A stretch of 64,000 nt of DNA from Panulirus ornatus (lineage: Eukaryota; Arthropoda; Malacostraca; Decapoda; Palinuridae), in assembly GCF_036320965.1 (NCBI RefSeq), contig NC_092240.1, positions 11,402,501-11,466,500 on the forward strand, read 5' to 3'. Below are positions 48,827-59,306 of the stretch, piece after piece. Under the pieces are notes generated by a model. The model made no database searches, was not told where the DNA came from, and saw nothing but the letters and a program-made list of their open reading frames with translations. Position 1 is the first letter of the stretch. The number at the start of each line of letters is the position of its first letter. The position numbers were made by a program, and so were the translations under genes.

Positions 48827-48828
<2 letters not shown>

Positions 48829-49008
48829 TTTCTTTTCTTTCATACTATTCGCCATTTCCCGCATTAGCGAGGTAGCGTTGAGAACAGAGGACTAGGCCCT
48901 TGAGGGAATATCCTCACCTGGGCCCCTTCTCTGTTCCCACTTTTGGAAAATTAAAATAAAAAAAAAAAAAAAAAAAAGTGAGAGGGGAGGATTTCCAGCC
49001 CCCCGCTC

Positions 49009-49010
<2 letters not shown>
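48827..49010 (-). mobile_element. SINE-1 copy, 5'-truncated
   Basis: Minus-strand copy with an intact tail and an expanded internal A run; the head stops at CCCCCGCTCCC where (TA)n begins. (TA)n on both sides. Confidence 0.9.

Positions 49011-49079
<69 letters not shown>
49011..49079. repeat. (TA)n microsatellite
   Basis: TA tract between two SINE-1 copies of the same orientation. Confidence 0.97.
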
Positions 49080-49084
<5 letters not shown>

Positions 49085-49097
49085 TTTTTTTTTTTTT

Positions 49098-49323
49098 TAA
49101 ACTATCCACCATTTCCCGCGTTAGCGAGGTAGCGTTAAGAACAGAGGACTGGGCCTTTTTTGGAATATCCTCACCTGGCCCCCTCTGTTCCTTCTTTTGG
49201 AGAAAAAAAAAAAAAAAAAAACGAGAGGGGAGGATTTCCAGCCCCCCGCTCCTCCCCTTTTAGTCGCCTTCGACGACACGCAGGGAATACGTGGGAAGTA
49301 TTCTTAATCCCCTATCCCCGGGG

Positions 49324-49326
<3 letters not shown>
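49098..49326 (-). mobile_element. SINE-1 copy, full length
   Basis: Minus-strand full copy, left tail AACTATCCACCATTTCCCGC preceded by a T run, right head TCCCCGGGGATAAT running into (TA)n. Shares the GGGCCTTTTTTGGAATATCC variant with the copy at 46022, suggesting a common source or local duplication. Confidence 0.92.

Positions 49327-49402
<76 letters not shown>
49325..49402. repeat. (TA)n microsatellite
   Basis: TA tract of about 78 bp at the SINE-1 5' end. Confidence 0.97.
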
Positions 49403-49405
<3 letters not shown>

Positions 49406-49969
49406 AAAAACTATTTCATATCACACTTTTCCAAAACAAATGCCTCACAGAACTTTAAATGGTACGTAATAGGTCCCAGCATTATTTCATAATTCCAAAA
49501 AATGAAGCAGCTGTTGCAAAGCCCTCTCCAATTTGCCACAGAAACAACTAAACCTGGCAAACTTTTACTGAAATGTGTGGACAAGCGACATGGCTCTAGC
49601 CAGTGAAATACCGAGGCCAGATATAAGCAAGAAACCACTTTCGTTGAGAAGTTGAAGGTTTTCTACGTCTATCAATCAACATTTTTCCTCCTGCTTTAAG
49701 TGTGTTATCGTCGCTCGGATTCATTGGTGTGATCTTTCACATGAAATTCCCATCTTGCGATTGGACTGAGGAATCTATTCTTTTTAGGAGGATTACGTCT
49801 AATCGATGATTGGATTCGTGGTGCAAGTTTCGAACCCTGCCGCAAAAGGGAAGAAATCGGATGTTCTCTTGGTACATTTTGACCTGATAATTCACGTACT
49901 TCGTGATCATCTCGGATGTGATTAACAAGTAGCTATCATCATAAGACTTCGTTGATCCTTCGTGTCATA
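49403..49969. other. anonymous DNA
   Basis: No gene recognised. A minus-strand GGTTCGAAACT word near 49828 resembles a B box, but nothing else supports a SINE. Confidence 0.4.
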
Positions 49970-50165
49970 ATATATTATGCATACGAACGTGCACGTTCAT
50001 AGAACACATAATGCCCTCTGGCAGCAAGGATTCGAACCTCCTACCATTTGTGTGGTAGCTGGGAACGCCCACCACTCTGTTATGCTCTCTAGAGTAATCA
50101 GCGTACCAAACTACCACGCAAATGGGGCATGGTTCGAATCCTTGCTGTTGGAGGGCAGTTTCGAT
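49970..50165. mobile_element. two tRNA-derived SINE heads, head to head
   Basis: Minus arm: A-box-like ATAACAGAGTGGTGGGCG, B box GGTTCGAATCC, then CTTGCTGCCAGAGGG and ATTATGTGTTCTATGAACGT. Plus arm: B box GGTTCGAATCC, CTTGCTGTTGGAGGG. The minus arm shares its body (ATTATGTGTTCTATGAA) with the arm at 21310-21350, so these belong to one family. The inverted arrangement repeats that seen at 21176-21378. Confidence 0.65.
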
Positions 50166-50169
50166 AGAG

Positions 50170-51150
50170 AGACATATAAATGTTAAAAAAATTTCATGAT
50201 TATACATTTTGCATAATGATTAGGTATCTACGGGACCTAGAATGAGTTAGAAATTGTAGTAGGTCATTGTATAAGGAAAATAAGCCTTTCATAATATTCC
50301 ATTTTCGATCATAAATAGCTTTTTAGCATGAAAAATGCCGATTTTTGTTGTTTATTCCCATTTCAATATGATCATATTTCGTTTTTATCCTGATCAAGAT
50401 TTACAGGTCTAACTGTTGCTTCCTAAACCATGAAGGTCAGTAGTTAATGTCTGAAATAAAAGTTTAACATATTTAACATATTTCATATATATATTCTTTC
50501 AAGTTTATGCATAATGAAGGGTTATGTGCCGGTCTTGGGAAGCATTATAGATAATTCAAGTTATCTAACGTAAATTTAATCCACTTATTCTTTAAAATTG
50601 TGAAACAAAAATGTTTGTAGACCAAAACTTAGCCTGAAATGATTATAGAATTTTTTCTCTTGTTACGACAAAAAGAATATATCCTTTTAATTTTCAGTAT
50701 ATTCCATATTTCTTATATTGAATAAGATTCTAAGGTGTTAGCATTGCTTCGAATCCACGAATGTCTATGAATTAGCTTCGAAACGATCAAATATAACAAA
50801 AAATCTTTCATAATTACGCATTTTGCATTGTACTGAACCATGTTCGAGACCTAGTAAGCAAAATTCAATGGTTTATGCCATTATTTAAGGTAAAGATGCC
50901 TTCCATTTTACTAGTTTATAAATTCTAGATTTGATGTTTTTTTGCCTGAAAAATTTCATTAACACCTATGTGCATTATTTGTCATCTCTTGTCTCACACT
51001 AGATCTCGAAATGCATTACATCCTTCATGCTTAATGAAATTCTAGGTTCCGATTGCTGCTCCAAGAGCATAAAGGTCAGAAAATAAGATTCGAACGGATT
51101 AAAAGCTAATAAAAGTTTTACACGACTGTATATTATGCATGATAAACAGT
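50170..51150 (-). repeat. satellite-like array, inverted relative to 36240-38160
   Basis: Reading the minus strand from 51150 leftward, monomers match array 1 in the order A (anchor about 51072), B (about 50760), C (about 50434), D (ends about 50180). Spacing is roughly 312-326 bp. Shared words include AATGCGTAATTATGAAAGATTTT (split here as AATGCGTAATTATG / AAAGATTTT) in B, TATAATGCTTCCC and ACTGACCTTCATGG in C, and GGTCCCGTAGATACCT in D. There is no 39-bp or 36-bp expansion in this copy. Confidence 0.78.
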
Positions 51151-51159
51151 TATCTGCTG

Positions 51160-51644
51160 TCTTGTGTAATGCACCGAAACCACCGCTCCCTATCAACAAC
51201 CAGACACCACAGACACTTTCCATGGTTTCGACCCGGAAGCTTTACGTGCCCTGGTTCATTCGACTGACAGAATATCAATCCCAGTATGCCATATACTTCC
51301 AATTTACTCTTATCTTTCATGCCTTTCAGCCTCCTGCGGGTTCAGACCCCGATCGCTCAAAATCTTGTTTACTCCATCCTTCCATTTCCAATTTAATCTC
51401 CCCGTTCTCTTTGTTTCCTCCAGTTCTGACATATATCCACTTTTCAAGCTTTCCTCACTCATTCTCTCCGTGTGACTAAACCATTTCGGCACACTTTCTT
51501 CAGTTCTTTCCATCGCCCTCTTTTTATTACCACACATCTCTCTTACCCTTTCATTACTTACTCGATCAAACCACCTCACACCACATATTGTCCTCGAACA
51601 TCACATTTCCATCCCATCCATCCTCCTCCGCACAGCCATACGGA
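51160..51644 (-). mobile_element. RTE-like LINE 3' fragment, diverged
   Basis: Minus-strand fragment with the GCACCGAAACCACCGCTCCC block of the long UTR and decayed C-terminal codons. One frame, 51579-51310, keeps RWFDRVSNERVREMCGNKKR and KWFSHTERMSE. It stops near the codons equivalent to RRRMDVLEMR. Confidence 0.82.
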
Positions 51645-52461
51645 GGTTAATAGACATACACCACGAGGGTTTTGGTGTTTGTACGTGTGTCCCGACCTCA
51701 TCTCTGTTAGGGTACCATGGACTTCTATCTATCGCGGCTCCGATGGCGCGATCAAAATGTCGATGATCACACAAATGTATATACACAGAGGTAGCCACAT
51801 GCCCTGTACACGGTTCAAATCCGATGAGCGAGTCTGACGAGACAGAGAAATAGATAGATAGATAGATAGATAGATTGATGGAGGGAAAGATAGATACTTT
51901 TTACTATTCTCTTTCATCCTTGTATAAAACTCATCTTGGAATTCACTGTCACTAAGAGGAGGGTGGAGATGGTAGAGAGAGAGAATATCAAAGTGGACAG
52001 AGTAATGCCTTCGTGAGGGAAGGTACTGGTGATAGCGAAGATGGAGTGGGGAGGGAAGAAACTAGATGGTGGATCTGAAGGCGGAGAAGGAAGGGAAGAG
52101 AGAAGAGTTACTATAGAGTGTTGACGCCACAGGGGAAGGAAGAGGATTCAATGGAGTATGGAAAAAGACAGACAGAAAGAGACATACAAACAAAGACAGA
52201 CAGACGGAAGGAAGAGAGAGAGAGAGGAGAGAAAGAAACAAGGTTGAAAACTATACAGGGAAGAATGAATGGTATGGAGGCAAACGAAAGGTCAATGTGT
52301 GGAAGAGAAGGGAATGGAACAGGCGTAGACAGAAGGGGCTAAACACCGAGAATGGGAAAAAAAATAATTGGAGATAGAGAGGGTTTGTGTGTGTGTGTGT
52401 ACAGAGGTGAAGAACATCGAGATATACAAGACTAACGAAGTGAGGGAAGCGGCTTTGTGTT

Positions 52462-52463
<2 letters not shown>
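51645..52463. other. anonymous DNA
   Basis: (GATA)n near 51849-51876; otherwise purine-rich unique-looking sequence. No gene recognised. Confidence 0.4.

Positions 52464-52541
<78 letters not shown>
52464..52541. repeat. (GA)n microsatellite
   Basis: GA tract of about 78 bp. Confidence 0.97.
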
Positions 52542-52543
<2 letters not shown>

Positions 52544-52867
52544 AGGTCGGATAACAGAAAGAGATAGCGCTGAGAAGCGAAGGGATTCGTCACAAAGCGA
52601 GAATGAATGTAAGAACGAGTGAATAAGGATAACATTCGTAAAAAGGGGAACCAGGAGGAGATGAGCGAGGTAGAATAAAACCCAGAGAAAGTGGAAAGTA
52701 AAGAAAAATGAGTAGAGTCGACTCGTATAAGGGAATAAAAGACTGCCAAGAAGACAGTCTAGCTAGTTCAAGAGAGAAAGAATGATGTATAGAAAGATGT
52801 TTTAGCCCCTGTAATAGCATGATGAAAAGGCGATAAACAGGAACGAACAGGGACAGATGACGTGACG

Positions 52868-53078
52868 AGAAGGAGACATACATGAGTAAAGAGGAGAGAA
52901 AGATGAATAAATCGCTGGAGACATACATGAATAAAGAGAAGACAGGTAGACAATGAATGGATAAGTGGAGGCATACATGAATAAAGAGAAGAGAGAGGGA
53001 GAGAGATGAATAAATAAGTGGAGACATACACAAGTAAAGAGAAAAGAGTGATGAATAAAAATGTGGAGACATACACGA

Positions 53079-53129
<51 letters not shown>

Positions 53130-53155
53130 TAAGTGGAGACATACACGAGTATGGA
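52868..53155 (+). repeat. 45-70 bp minisatellite with (GA)n
   Basis: Six units starting with (G)GAG(A/G)CATACA(T/C)GA, at 52873, 52918, 52968, 53021, 53066 and 53136. Each is followed by (A)TAAAGAGAA and GATGAATAA words; the fifth contains a (GA)n run (53082-53124) that stretches it. Confidence 0.9.
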
Positions 53156-53349
53156 GGATTTTTAGTTCGATAATATTCTTTTTCATCTCCCGTTTTGAAT
53201 CCTCGTTCCACCACCAGCCTTTTAATGCACCGAATTCCCAAAGATCTCCTCAGTCTTGGGCTCCTCCAGCCTTCGATTTCTATTCCCGCTTGCCACCCCC
53301 GCCTACCTCAGCCAGTCAAGTTACCTTCAGTATTCCCGAATACTCCACC

Positions 53350-53885
53350 CGTGAGCACGACGGTACAACCCCTTGAGCACGACGGTACGACCTCTTGAAC
53401 ACGACGTTACAACACTTAAGCACGACGGTACGACCCCCTGAACACGACGGTACGACCACTTGAGCTCGACGGTACAACCCTTAAGCACGACGGTACAACT
53501 CCTTGAGCACGACGGTACAACTCCTTGAGCACGACGGTACGACCTCTTGAAACGACGGTACGACCACTTGAGCTCGACGGTACGACCACTTGAGCTTGAC
53601 GGTACGACCTCTTGAGCACGACGGTACAACTCCTTGAGCACGACGGTACAACTCCTTGAGCACGACGGTACAACCCCTTGAAACGACAGTACAACTCCAT
53701 GAACACGACGGTACAATGCCTTGAGCACGACGGTACGACCCCTTGAGCACGACGGTACAACCCCTTGAAACGACAGTACAACCCCATGAACACGACGGTA
53801 CAACCCTTAAGCACGACGGTACAACTCCTTGAGCACGACGGTACGACCCCTTTACACGACGGTACGGCGGTACAAACTCTTCACC
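53350..53885 (+). repeat. 22-bp minisatellite, GAGCACGACGGTACAAC type
   Basis: About 24 units of TTGAGCACGACGGTACAACTCC, with variants lacking GC (TTGAAACGACGGTACGACC), with GAGCTCG, or with GAACACG. Unit length is mostly 20-24 bp, so the reading frame rotates and all three minus-strand frames stay open; these are not genes. CpG-rich compared with its surroundings. Confidence 0.95.
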
Positions 53886-54974
53886 ACGGAGGTACGATTC
53901 TTAAAACACAATTGGAAAGACCTACGGTATAATTGGTCTTCAAAAGGCCAGGCCAATCATACCTAAGAGTTATACTGTCGTGCTCAAAAGGTGTAATTAA
54001 GCGTTGTTGAACTTACGTACAGCCGTGCATAAGGGTTATACAGATGTACTTGTGTTGTACCATTATGTTCAGGCGTCGAACTGTTGGACCCAAAAAAAAG
54101 AAAATGAACTAAGAAACGATAAAAAGGATTCATTTTCTGTTCTTACTTCTGCACATAAAACCATTTTCTTTTCAACTGGGGCTTACGATACAAAACGTAA
54201 AAAAAAAAAAAAACAAGCTGAATTTTGAGATCAAAAGGAATTCTCTTTATCCCAAAACTATTACATAAAAATGATAGACCATTTAATGGAAATAGTCGAC
54301 CATTCCTCAGTATCCGATTAACATTAAAGGAAAAAAAAGATTAAAAATCGTGGTCTTAAAAGAGAGTTGAAGAAATCTGTCCTGTCAAGATTTCATGTTC
54401 CTCCACGTCCCCACTAAGCTAATTATATGCTTTACTCAGCTTATCTCGTGTGATCAAAGGAACTCCATCTACACGTATCAAGCGAGAGGGAATACGTCAC
54501 GTGATGAGTGTGCTGGGAGATTGCAAAGGAGACTCGATATGACAAGAGGAGGGAGAGAGGGAGGGAAGGGAAAAGAAATATTGCGTGATGCGGTCGTGGA
54601 AAAAGAGAGATGGAAATCACCGAGGAAGGATATGAGGGGGAGAGGGAAGTAAGTGACTGGACTTGAAAACTGATAGAGAGGAGATATGATAACGAAAGAA
54701 AACGAAGATAAATGACATAGGGTACGAGTTTACGCAACCGTTACGCGAGGAGTGAGTGGAGAGGGGCGGGCAAAAGATTGGGAGGAGAAGGGCGACTGAT
54801 CTATAAACACCGGGTAAGGGACGAGAGCAAGGGGGGGAAAAATAAGGAGGGAGGAAAAAGGATAAGTGGAAATCTAGTGAAAGGATGACTGTTTGGCTGT
54901 GTTGAGTAGGAACCTACTATTAGGTTGATGTGGTACCCATAGCCAATGTATTTCTTGTGTGTGTTTTCATGATA

Positions 54975-55006
<32 letters not shown>

Positions 55007-56499
55007 AAGATACAATACGCACCTATTATCAATTTTGTCCGATTCGGTACACCAAATAGTTCATACCGGATTCCGCCTCCTTGCGGTTAGAACACCTTCA
55101 GAGAAATGGCATCTTCGGCGAGGTTATGTCATCTTCAACGAACGAATAGGAGTACAACCTCTCAAAGGAGCCTGCCTCTCCAAAGGAGTTCATCGCAAAC
55201 AGTCTCCTTACGACCCAGCTGTCTGTTGCTCCAAAGCAGTTCATTGCACACACAGTCTCGTTACGACCCAATGGCCTGTTGCTGTTTGGATTCTTTTCTT
55301 TTGTTTTTCGTATTGCTTTGTTTATCATTTCCCGGTTGCTGATTGAAGCCTAGCGTTGACACTGCAAGAGCCCTTGAAAGAGGGCGCTGAGGTTGCGATA
55401 GTGATTGAAGAAATACATCATGTGGGCACAAAACTTCATGCACCAGATCAGTATGGCGAGTTGACATATCAACCAGGACACTGCACGATGCAAGACGCAT
55501 ACTCAGTAATATATCAGTTGGTATGATATGTTCAGATGCGGTAACTAGCATGGCAACCGAGTATACCATCTGATAGATTACATTATCAACTCGGCATACT
55601 CACAGAGTATATCAAAGTACACAACAAACATCTAGGGCCGATGATAAACATACCAGCTAAATATACCAGACAATATGCTATGCCACATTAAATCAGCAAA
55701 TCAATCAACTTCAAGCGTATGTGAACCAGACTGAAAATAAGTGCGATCAGAAACATACGCGAGCGTTAAACATTTATTTCTCAACAGCAAATCACGTAAG
55801 GGTGGATTCGAACGATTTGAATTGACCCCCATCGAAGACGCATCACTCGATTTGCTCAATGAACACATACCTATTACTAGACATCACAATGAACCGAATG
55901 ATGGAATAAAGAGAAAAAGAAAAGGCTTTGGATAAAGTTTTCCCAGAAGTTCAACCAGCACATCTTCGACTTTTATATGCTGGATCCAGGAGACAAACAC
56001 AGCTCTCTGGAAATCGCTTCAGGCGTAAAGAAAATGACATTCAGCGAATTCTGAGAATACAGTGTTTAACACATTGTGAATACTGGTACTAGAACGATTT
56101 TGCACAGTGTGTCAATCATTTTTACGTGAAACAAATGCGTACAGAAATGGTCTACATTGAGAAAAAAAAAAAAATTCGGGAGAGGATAACAAACGGAAAT
56201 GTCATTTGTAAACTGAAGGATGGAGTAAGGACAAGTATCACAGGAATTTATAAGGGTTAAGTATTGGGTGTAGTTAGTTGAGAGGGAAACCAGATGTTTC
56301 ATTTATGAAACTACGATTGCTATCCTCCATAACCCTTCTTTGTTGAACCTTGTAACGTAGAATCACAGAGGCTCTAGCGCTAATCCTAGACTCCATCTCA
56401 TTGCATGCGTCCCTGTGCACCATTTCTTCGCTCACCCCAACTCTGATTTGCCCTCTTTTTCAACCTCTACACCTTCCTCTTGACCTCCTGCCGCTTTCT
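53886..56499. other. anonymous DNA
   Basis: No host gene recognised. 55185-55300 contains a roughly 50-bp imperfect duplication (GTTCAT(C/T)GCA, ACAGTCTC(C/G)TTACGACCCA, CTGTTGCT). A short TA tract lies at 54977-55003. Confidence 0.45.
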
Positions 56500-57000
56500 T
56501 TTGCACATCTCCAAATCAATTGCAGTCCTTCCCTGTAAACACGGCCCGAACGCCTCTGTTCTCTTTTACTAGCAACTTTACTTCTTCATCCCACCACTCA
56601 CTTCCTTTTCTAATCTGCCCACCTCGCACGTTTCCTATGCCACATGTATCTCTCGAACATGCCATCACTGCTACCTTCAGTACCTCCCATTCCTTACCTA
56701 CTCCCCTTGCTTCATTTGCTCTCACCCTTCTCTAGCCATCCACTTTCATTCTTACCCACATCAATCTTGAATTTACTTCCTTACACTCTTTCACACACTC
56801 CCACAACCCCTGCTTTCCTTAGGTCTTGTCCTCTCGCCAATCCCTGACTTTCCTCTTTTAACATATTTCCAAACCCTACCCTCTCCTTTTATCCTTGAAC
56901 TTTTGTTTCACTCGTTAGAGAGAGAACATCCAGGTCTCTTTCCTCAAACATACTAACAATCTCTCCCGTCTTATCCTGATTGCATCTAAACACACATTTA
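56500..57000 (-). pseudogene. LINE 5' part: endonuclease start and linker, decayed
   Basis: Minus strand, right to left: near 56995-56900 the sequence encodes FRCNQDKTGEIVSMFEERDL followed by DVLSL, resembling the beginning of an APE endonuclease domain (GK...I...ER.LDIL.L.ET). Then 56725-56516 encodes MRANEARGVGKEWEVLKVAV with GSEWWDEEVKLLVKENR. This matches the linker-like WW.EE segment at 22813-23076. Most of the endonuclease between them is missing or unrecognisable. Confidence 0.55.
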
Positions 57001-57004
57001 AACG

Positions 57005-57165
57005 CCCCAACCTGAGCCTTTGAGAAGGATAAGCACTCCTTGCTTGGCTGCTTCTGTTCCTTCTCTTAAAAATTGAAAAACAAGAAGGTGGGGTGACCAA
57101 TCCCCCGTTCCAGCCCCCTCTATTCGCCTTTTACGAAACGAAGAGTATCTTCTTAATGCAAGTTG
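57005..57165 (-). mobile_element. SINE-1 copy, strongly diverged
   Basis: Minus-strand blocks TGAGCCTTTGAGAAGGATA, CTTCTGTTCCTTCT, AATCCCCCGTTCCAGCCCCC and TTCGCCTTTTACGA recall the SINE-1 middle and head. The tail is missing. Adjoins the LINE remnant on one side and is near (TA)n on the other. Confidence 0.6.
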
Positions 57166-57169
57166 CATC

Positions 57170-57173
<4 letters not shown>

Positions 57174-57254
<81 letters not shown>
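57174..57254. repeat. (TA)n microsatellite
   Basis: TA tract of about 81 bp with one interruption. Confidence 0.97.
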
Positions 57255-57258
<4 letters not shown>

Positions 57259-57587
57259 CTCCTGGCCACACTGTAGGGGGAGATCGACCATGTTCATTAG
57301 ACGAAGTGGATGGAAAAACTTTTGTTCATCCAACAAGTTGGATGGGAAGCGCCAATCAGTGTCCTCCAGCCCAGAGTTAAATCTACAGGGGGTCGTGGAT
57401 TGTCGAGCAATTTCCTGCCATACAGTGACTGTGGGAATATCTGGAACACCTCCGAGATGCAGGAAGCATAAAAAAAAAAAATTACTAAAAAAAGAATAAA
57501 AAAAATGTCAGTTTTTCATATCACTGGTATCCTAAAGTTAAATATATAGATAAACGACATCCTCAGTCTGCATATATCCTCTACTTT

Positions 57588-57591
<4 letters not shown>
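57255..57591. other. anonymous DNA
   Basis: Lies between two (TA)n arrays, as the SINE and LINE copies do, but matches no family I identified. Confidence 0.4.

Positions 57592-57663
<72 letters not shown>
57592..57663. repeat. (TA)n microsatellite
   Basis: TA tract of about 72 bp. Confidence 0.97.
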
Positions 57664-57665
<2 letters not shown>

Positions 57666-57855
57666 TTTACGGCAGTTCCTCCACCTTTCATCTCACCTTC
57701 ACACGCTATTCGAGGCGTGTGGAACTCTTGAATTCCAAGCACCCATCACCTCCCGCCCCCACCACACACACACACACACATACACACACACACGCCTACG
57801 TTGTGAGACCCAAGCAACAACGCTTTGTCCTGACTAAAGGGTTCACATACACACA

Positions 57856-57857
<2 letters not shown>

Positions 57858-57925
<68 letters not shown>
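57858..57925. repeat. (CT)n microsatellite
   Basis: CT tract of about 68 bp, preceded by short (CA)n. Confidence 0.97.
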
Positions 57926-57927
<2 letters not shown>

Positions 57928-58385
57928 CTTGTGTGCCTCGACAGGCCTACCAGGCTGGTGACACGCCACCGAATTTCCACCTCGAGGATCCTTAGGGGAA
58001 AAGCCCTTGGGATCCAGACGGACACGCCTGGCAGCTGTCTACACCAGACGGTGTTTACGGAAATTGTGAATACAAAGGCAAATGTCTTGAACTTTTAAAG
58101 CATTGGTACACTTTACATGCCCTACTGGCGAGTTGAAGACCAGGAAATTACTGGTATAATGGAACAAAGGAAGGACAGAGTTACTAAAGGTGGTGAATTG
58201 AAATATTTATATCTTTTATACATAGACACACACATTTCTGTGTGTGTGTGTAACTATCTATCGGTCTGGAACGTGAAGGGAGATCGACTCTTGTGGGGCC
58301 CCATCTTGTGTGTGGTGTGTGTAACATGGAAGTATGTTTATCTGAATAATAAACAAGAAGTTGGGAGCAAATGGCGCATGGATCA

Positions 58386-58386
<1 letters not shown>
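57926..58386. other. anonymous DNA
   Basis: No gene recognised. Confidence 0.4.

Positions 58387-58435
<49 letters not shown>
58387..58435. repeat. (CA)n microsatellite
   Basis: CA tract of about 49 bp. Confidence 0.97.
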
Positions 58436-58436
<1 letters not shown>

Positions 58437-58536
58437 GATACTTTTAATATACCTATTTATAGAATAAAAGATGAGGAAATTATTCCTTTGGTGAAAAGCG
58501 TATAAATGATAGAAAAGAAAGGGACGAAACATGGAG

Positions 58537-58648
58537 GTAAGTAACGCGGTACTGGTCTTGAAGACTTGTGTTTCTTGAAGAACGAACCACATGTAAGTAA
58601 CGCGGTACTGGTCTTGAAGACTTGTGTTTCTTGAAGAACGAACCACAG
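58537..58648 (+). repeat. exact 56-bp tandem duplication
   Basis: Two copies (58537-58592 and 58593-58648) beginning GTAAGTAACGCGGTACTGGT and differing only at the last base. The near-identity indicates a very recent duplication. Confidence 0.97.
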
Positions 58649-59252
58649 TCACATTTGTGAGAGTCTCACTGGCAATCACTATAGGACCAAGGTACTCCTA
58701 TCTGGTAGACCTGATATCGTTGAGTGAATGAACAATGAATTCTTTCATCATAGAAGTAATTCACTTCTATCAGTTCCGCGACCCATAATAGAGACTCAAA
58801 TGATTAATACTGAATTTAAGAGCAAGTGCGTGAGAAGAGTGCTATACCCACGAAACGATGATGCATATATGAACGGCTATGGGTGATAGAAATGACATGA
58901 TAGGAGGAGATACGTATAATACAGGAATGGAATATATGAAATAGGGGCTTTTGGACGACTGATATAGGAGGAAGACAGATATTTTTAATATTTAACACCG
59001 TAAACCATCCAATGTAAATGGAACCAGAATAAGTCTGTAAAGAAACATACTCTCGTACGGGTCTAAAATCTTCATCATCCTCTTGTATAAAAGACTTGTT
59101 ATCAGTGCTATTTTCCTCTCTCTGGAGTCCGACTTAATTCAAAGTAGAAGATCTCAATAATTATGAATGTGATTCTATCGGCAAAATGTGTTTTCGTAAA
59201 GTTTGGGAAGAGACAAGAGCGAAATAAACGTGCAGGGAGATGGGTGGAAATC

Positions 59253-59306
<54 letters not shown>

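Noticed and set aside
49800..49850. B-box-like GGTTCGAAACT on the minus strand
   Set aside because: No A box or shared SINE body seen; a single short motif is not enough.
51780..51835. B-box-like GGTTCAAATCC on the plus strand
   Set aside because: No matching A box at the right distance and no similarity to the other SINEs here.
53327..53814. Three overlapping minus-strand frames with RRAQGVVPSCS repeats
   Set aside because: Produced by the 22-bp minisatellite; all three phases open, no unique sequence or domain.
55035..55346. 103-residue forward frame
   Set aside because: Lies on a ~50-bp internal duplication; no recognisable domain and overlapping frames on both strands.
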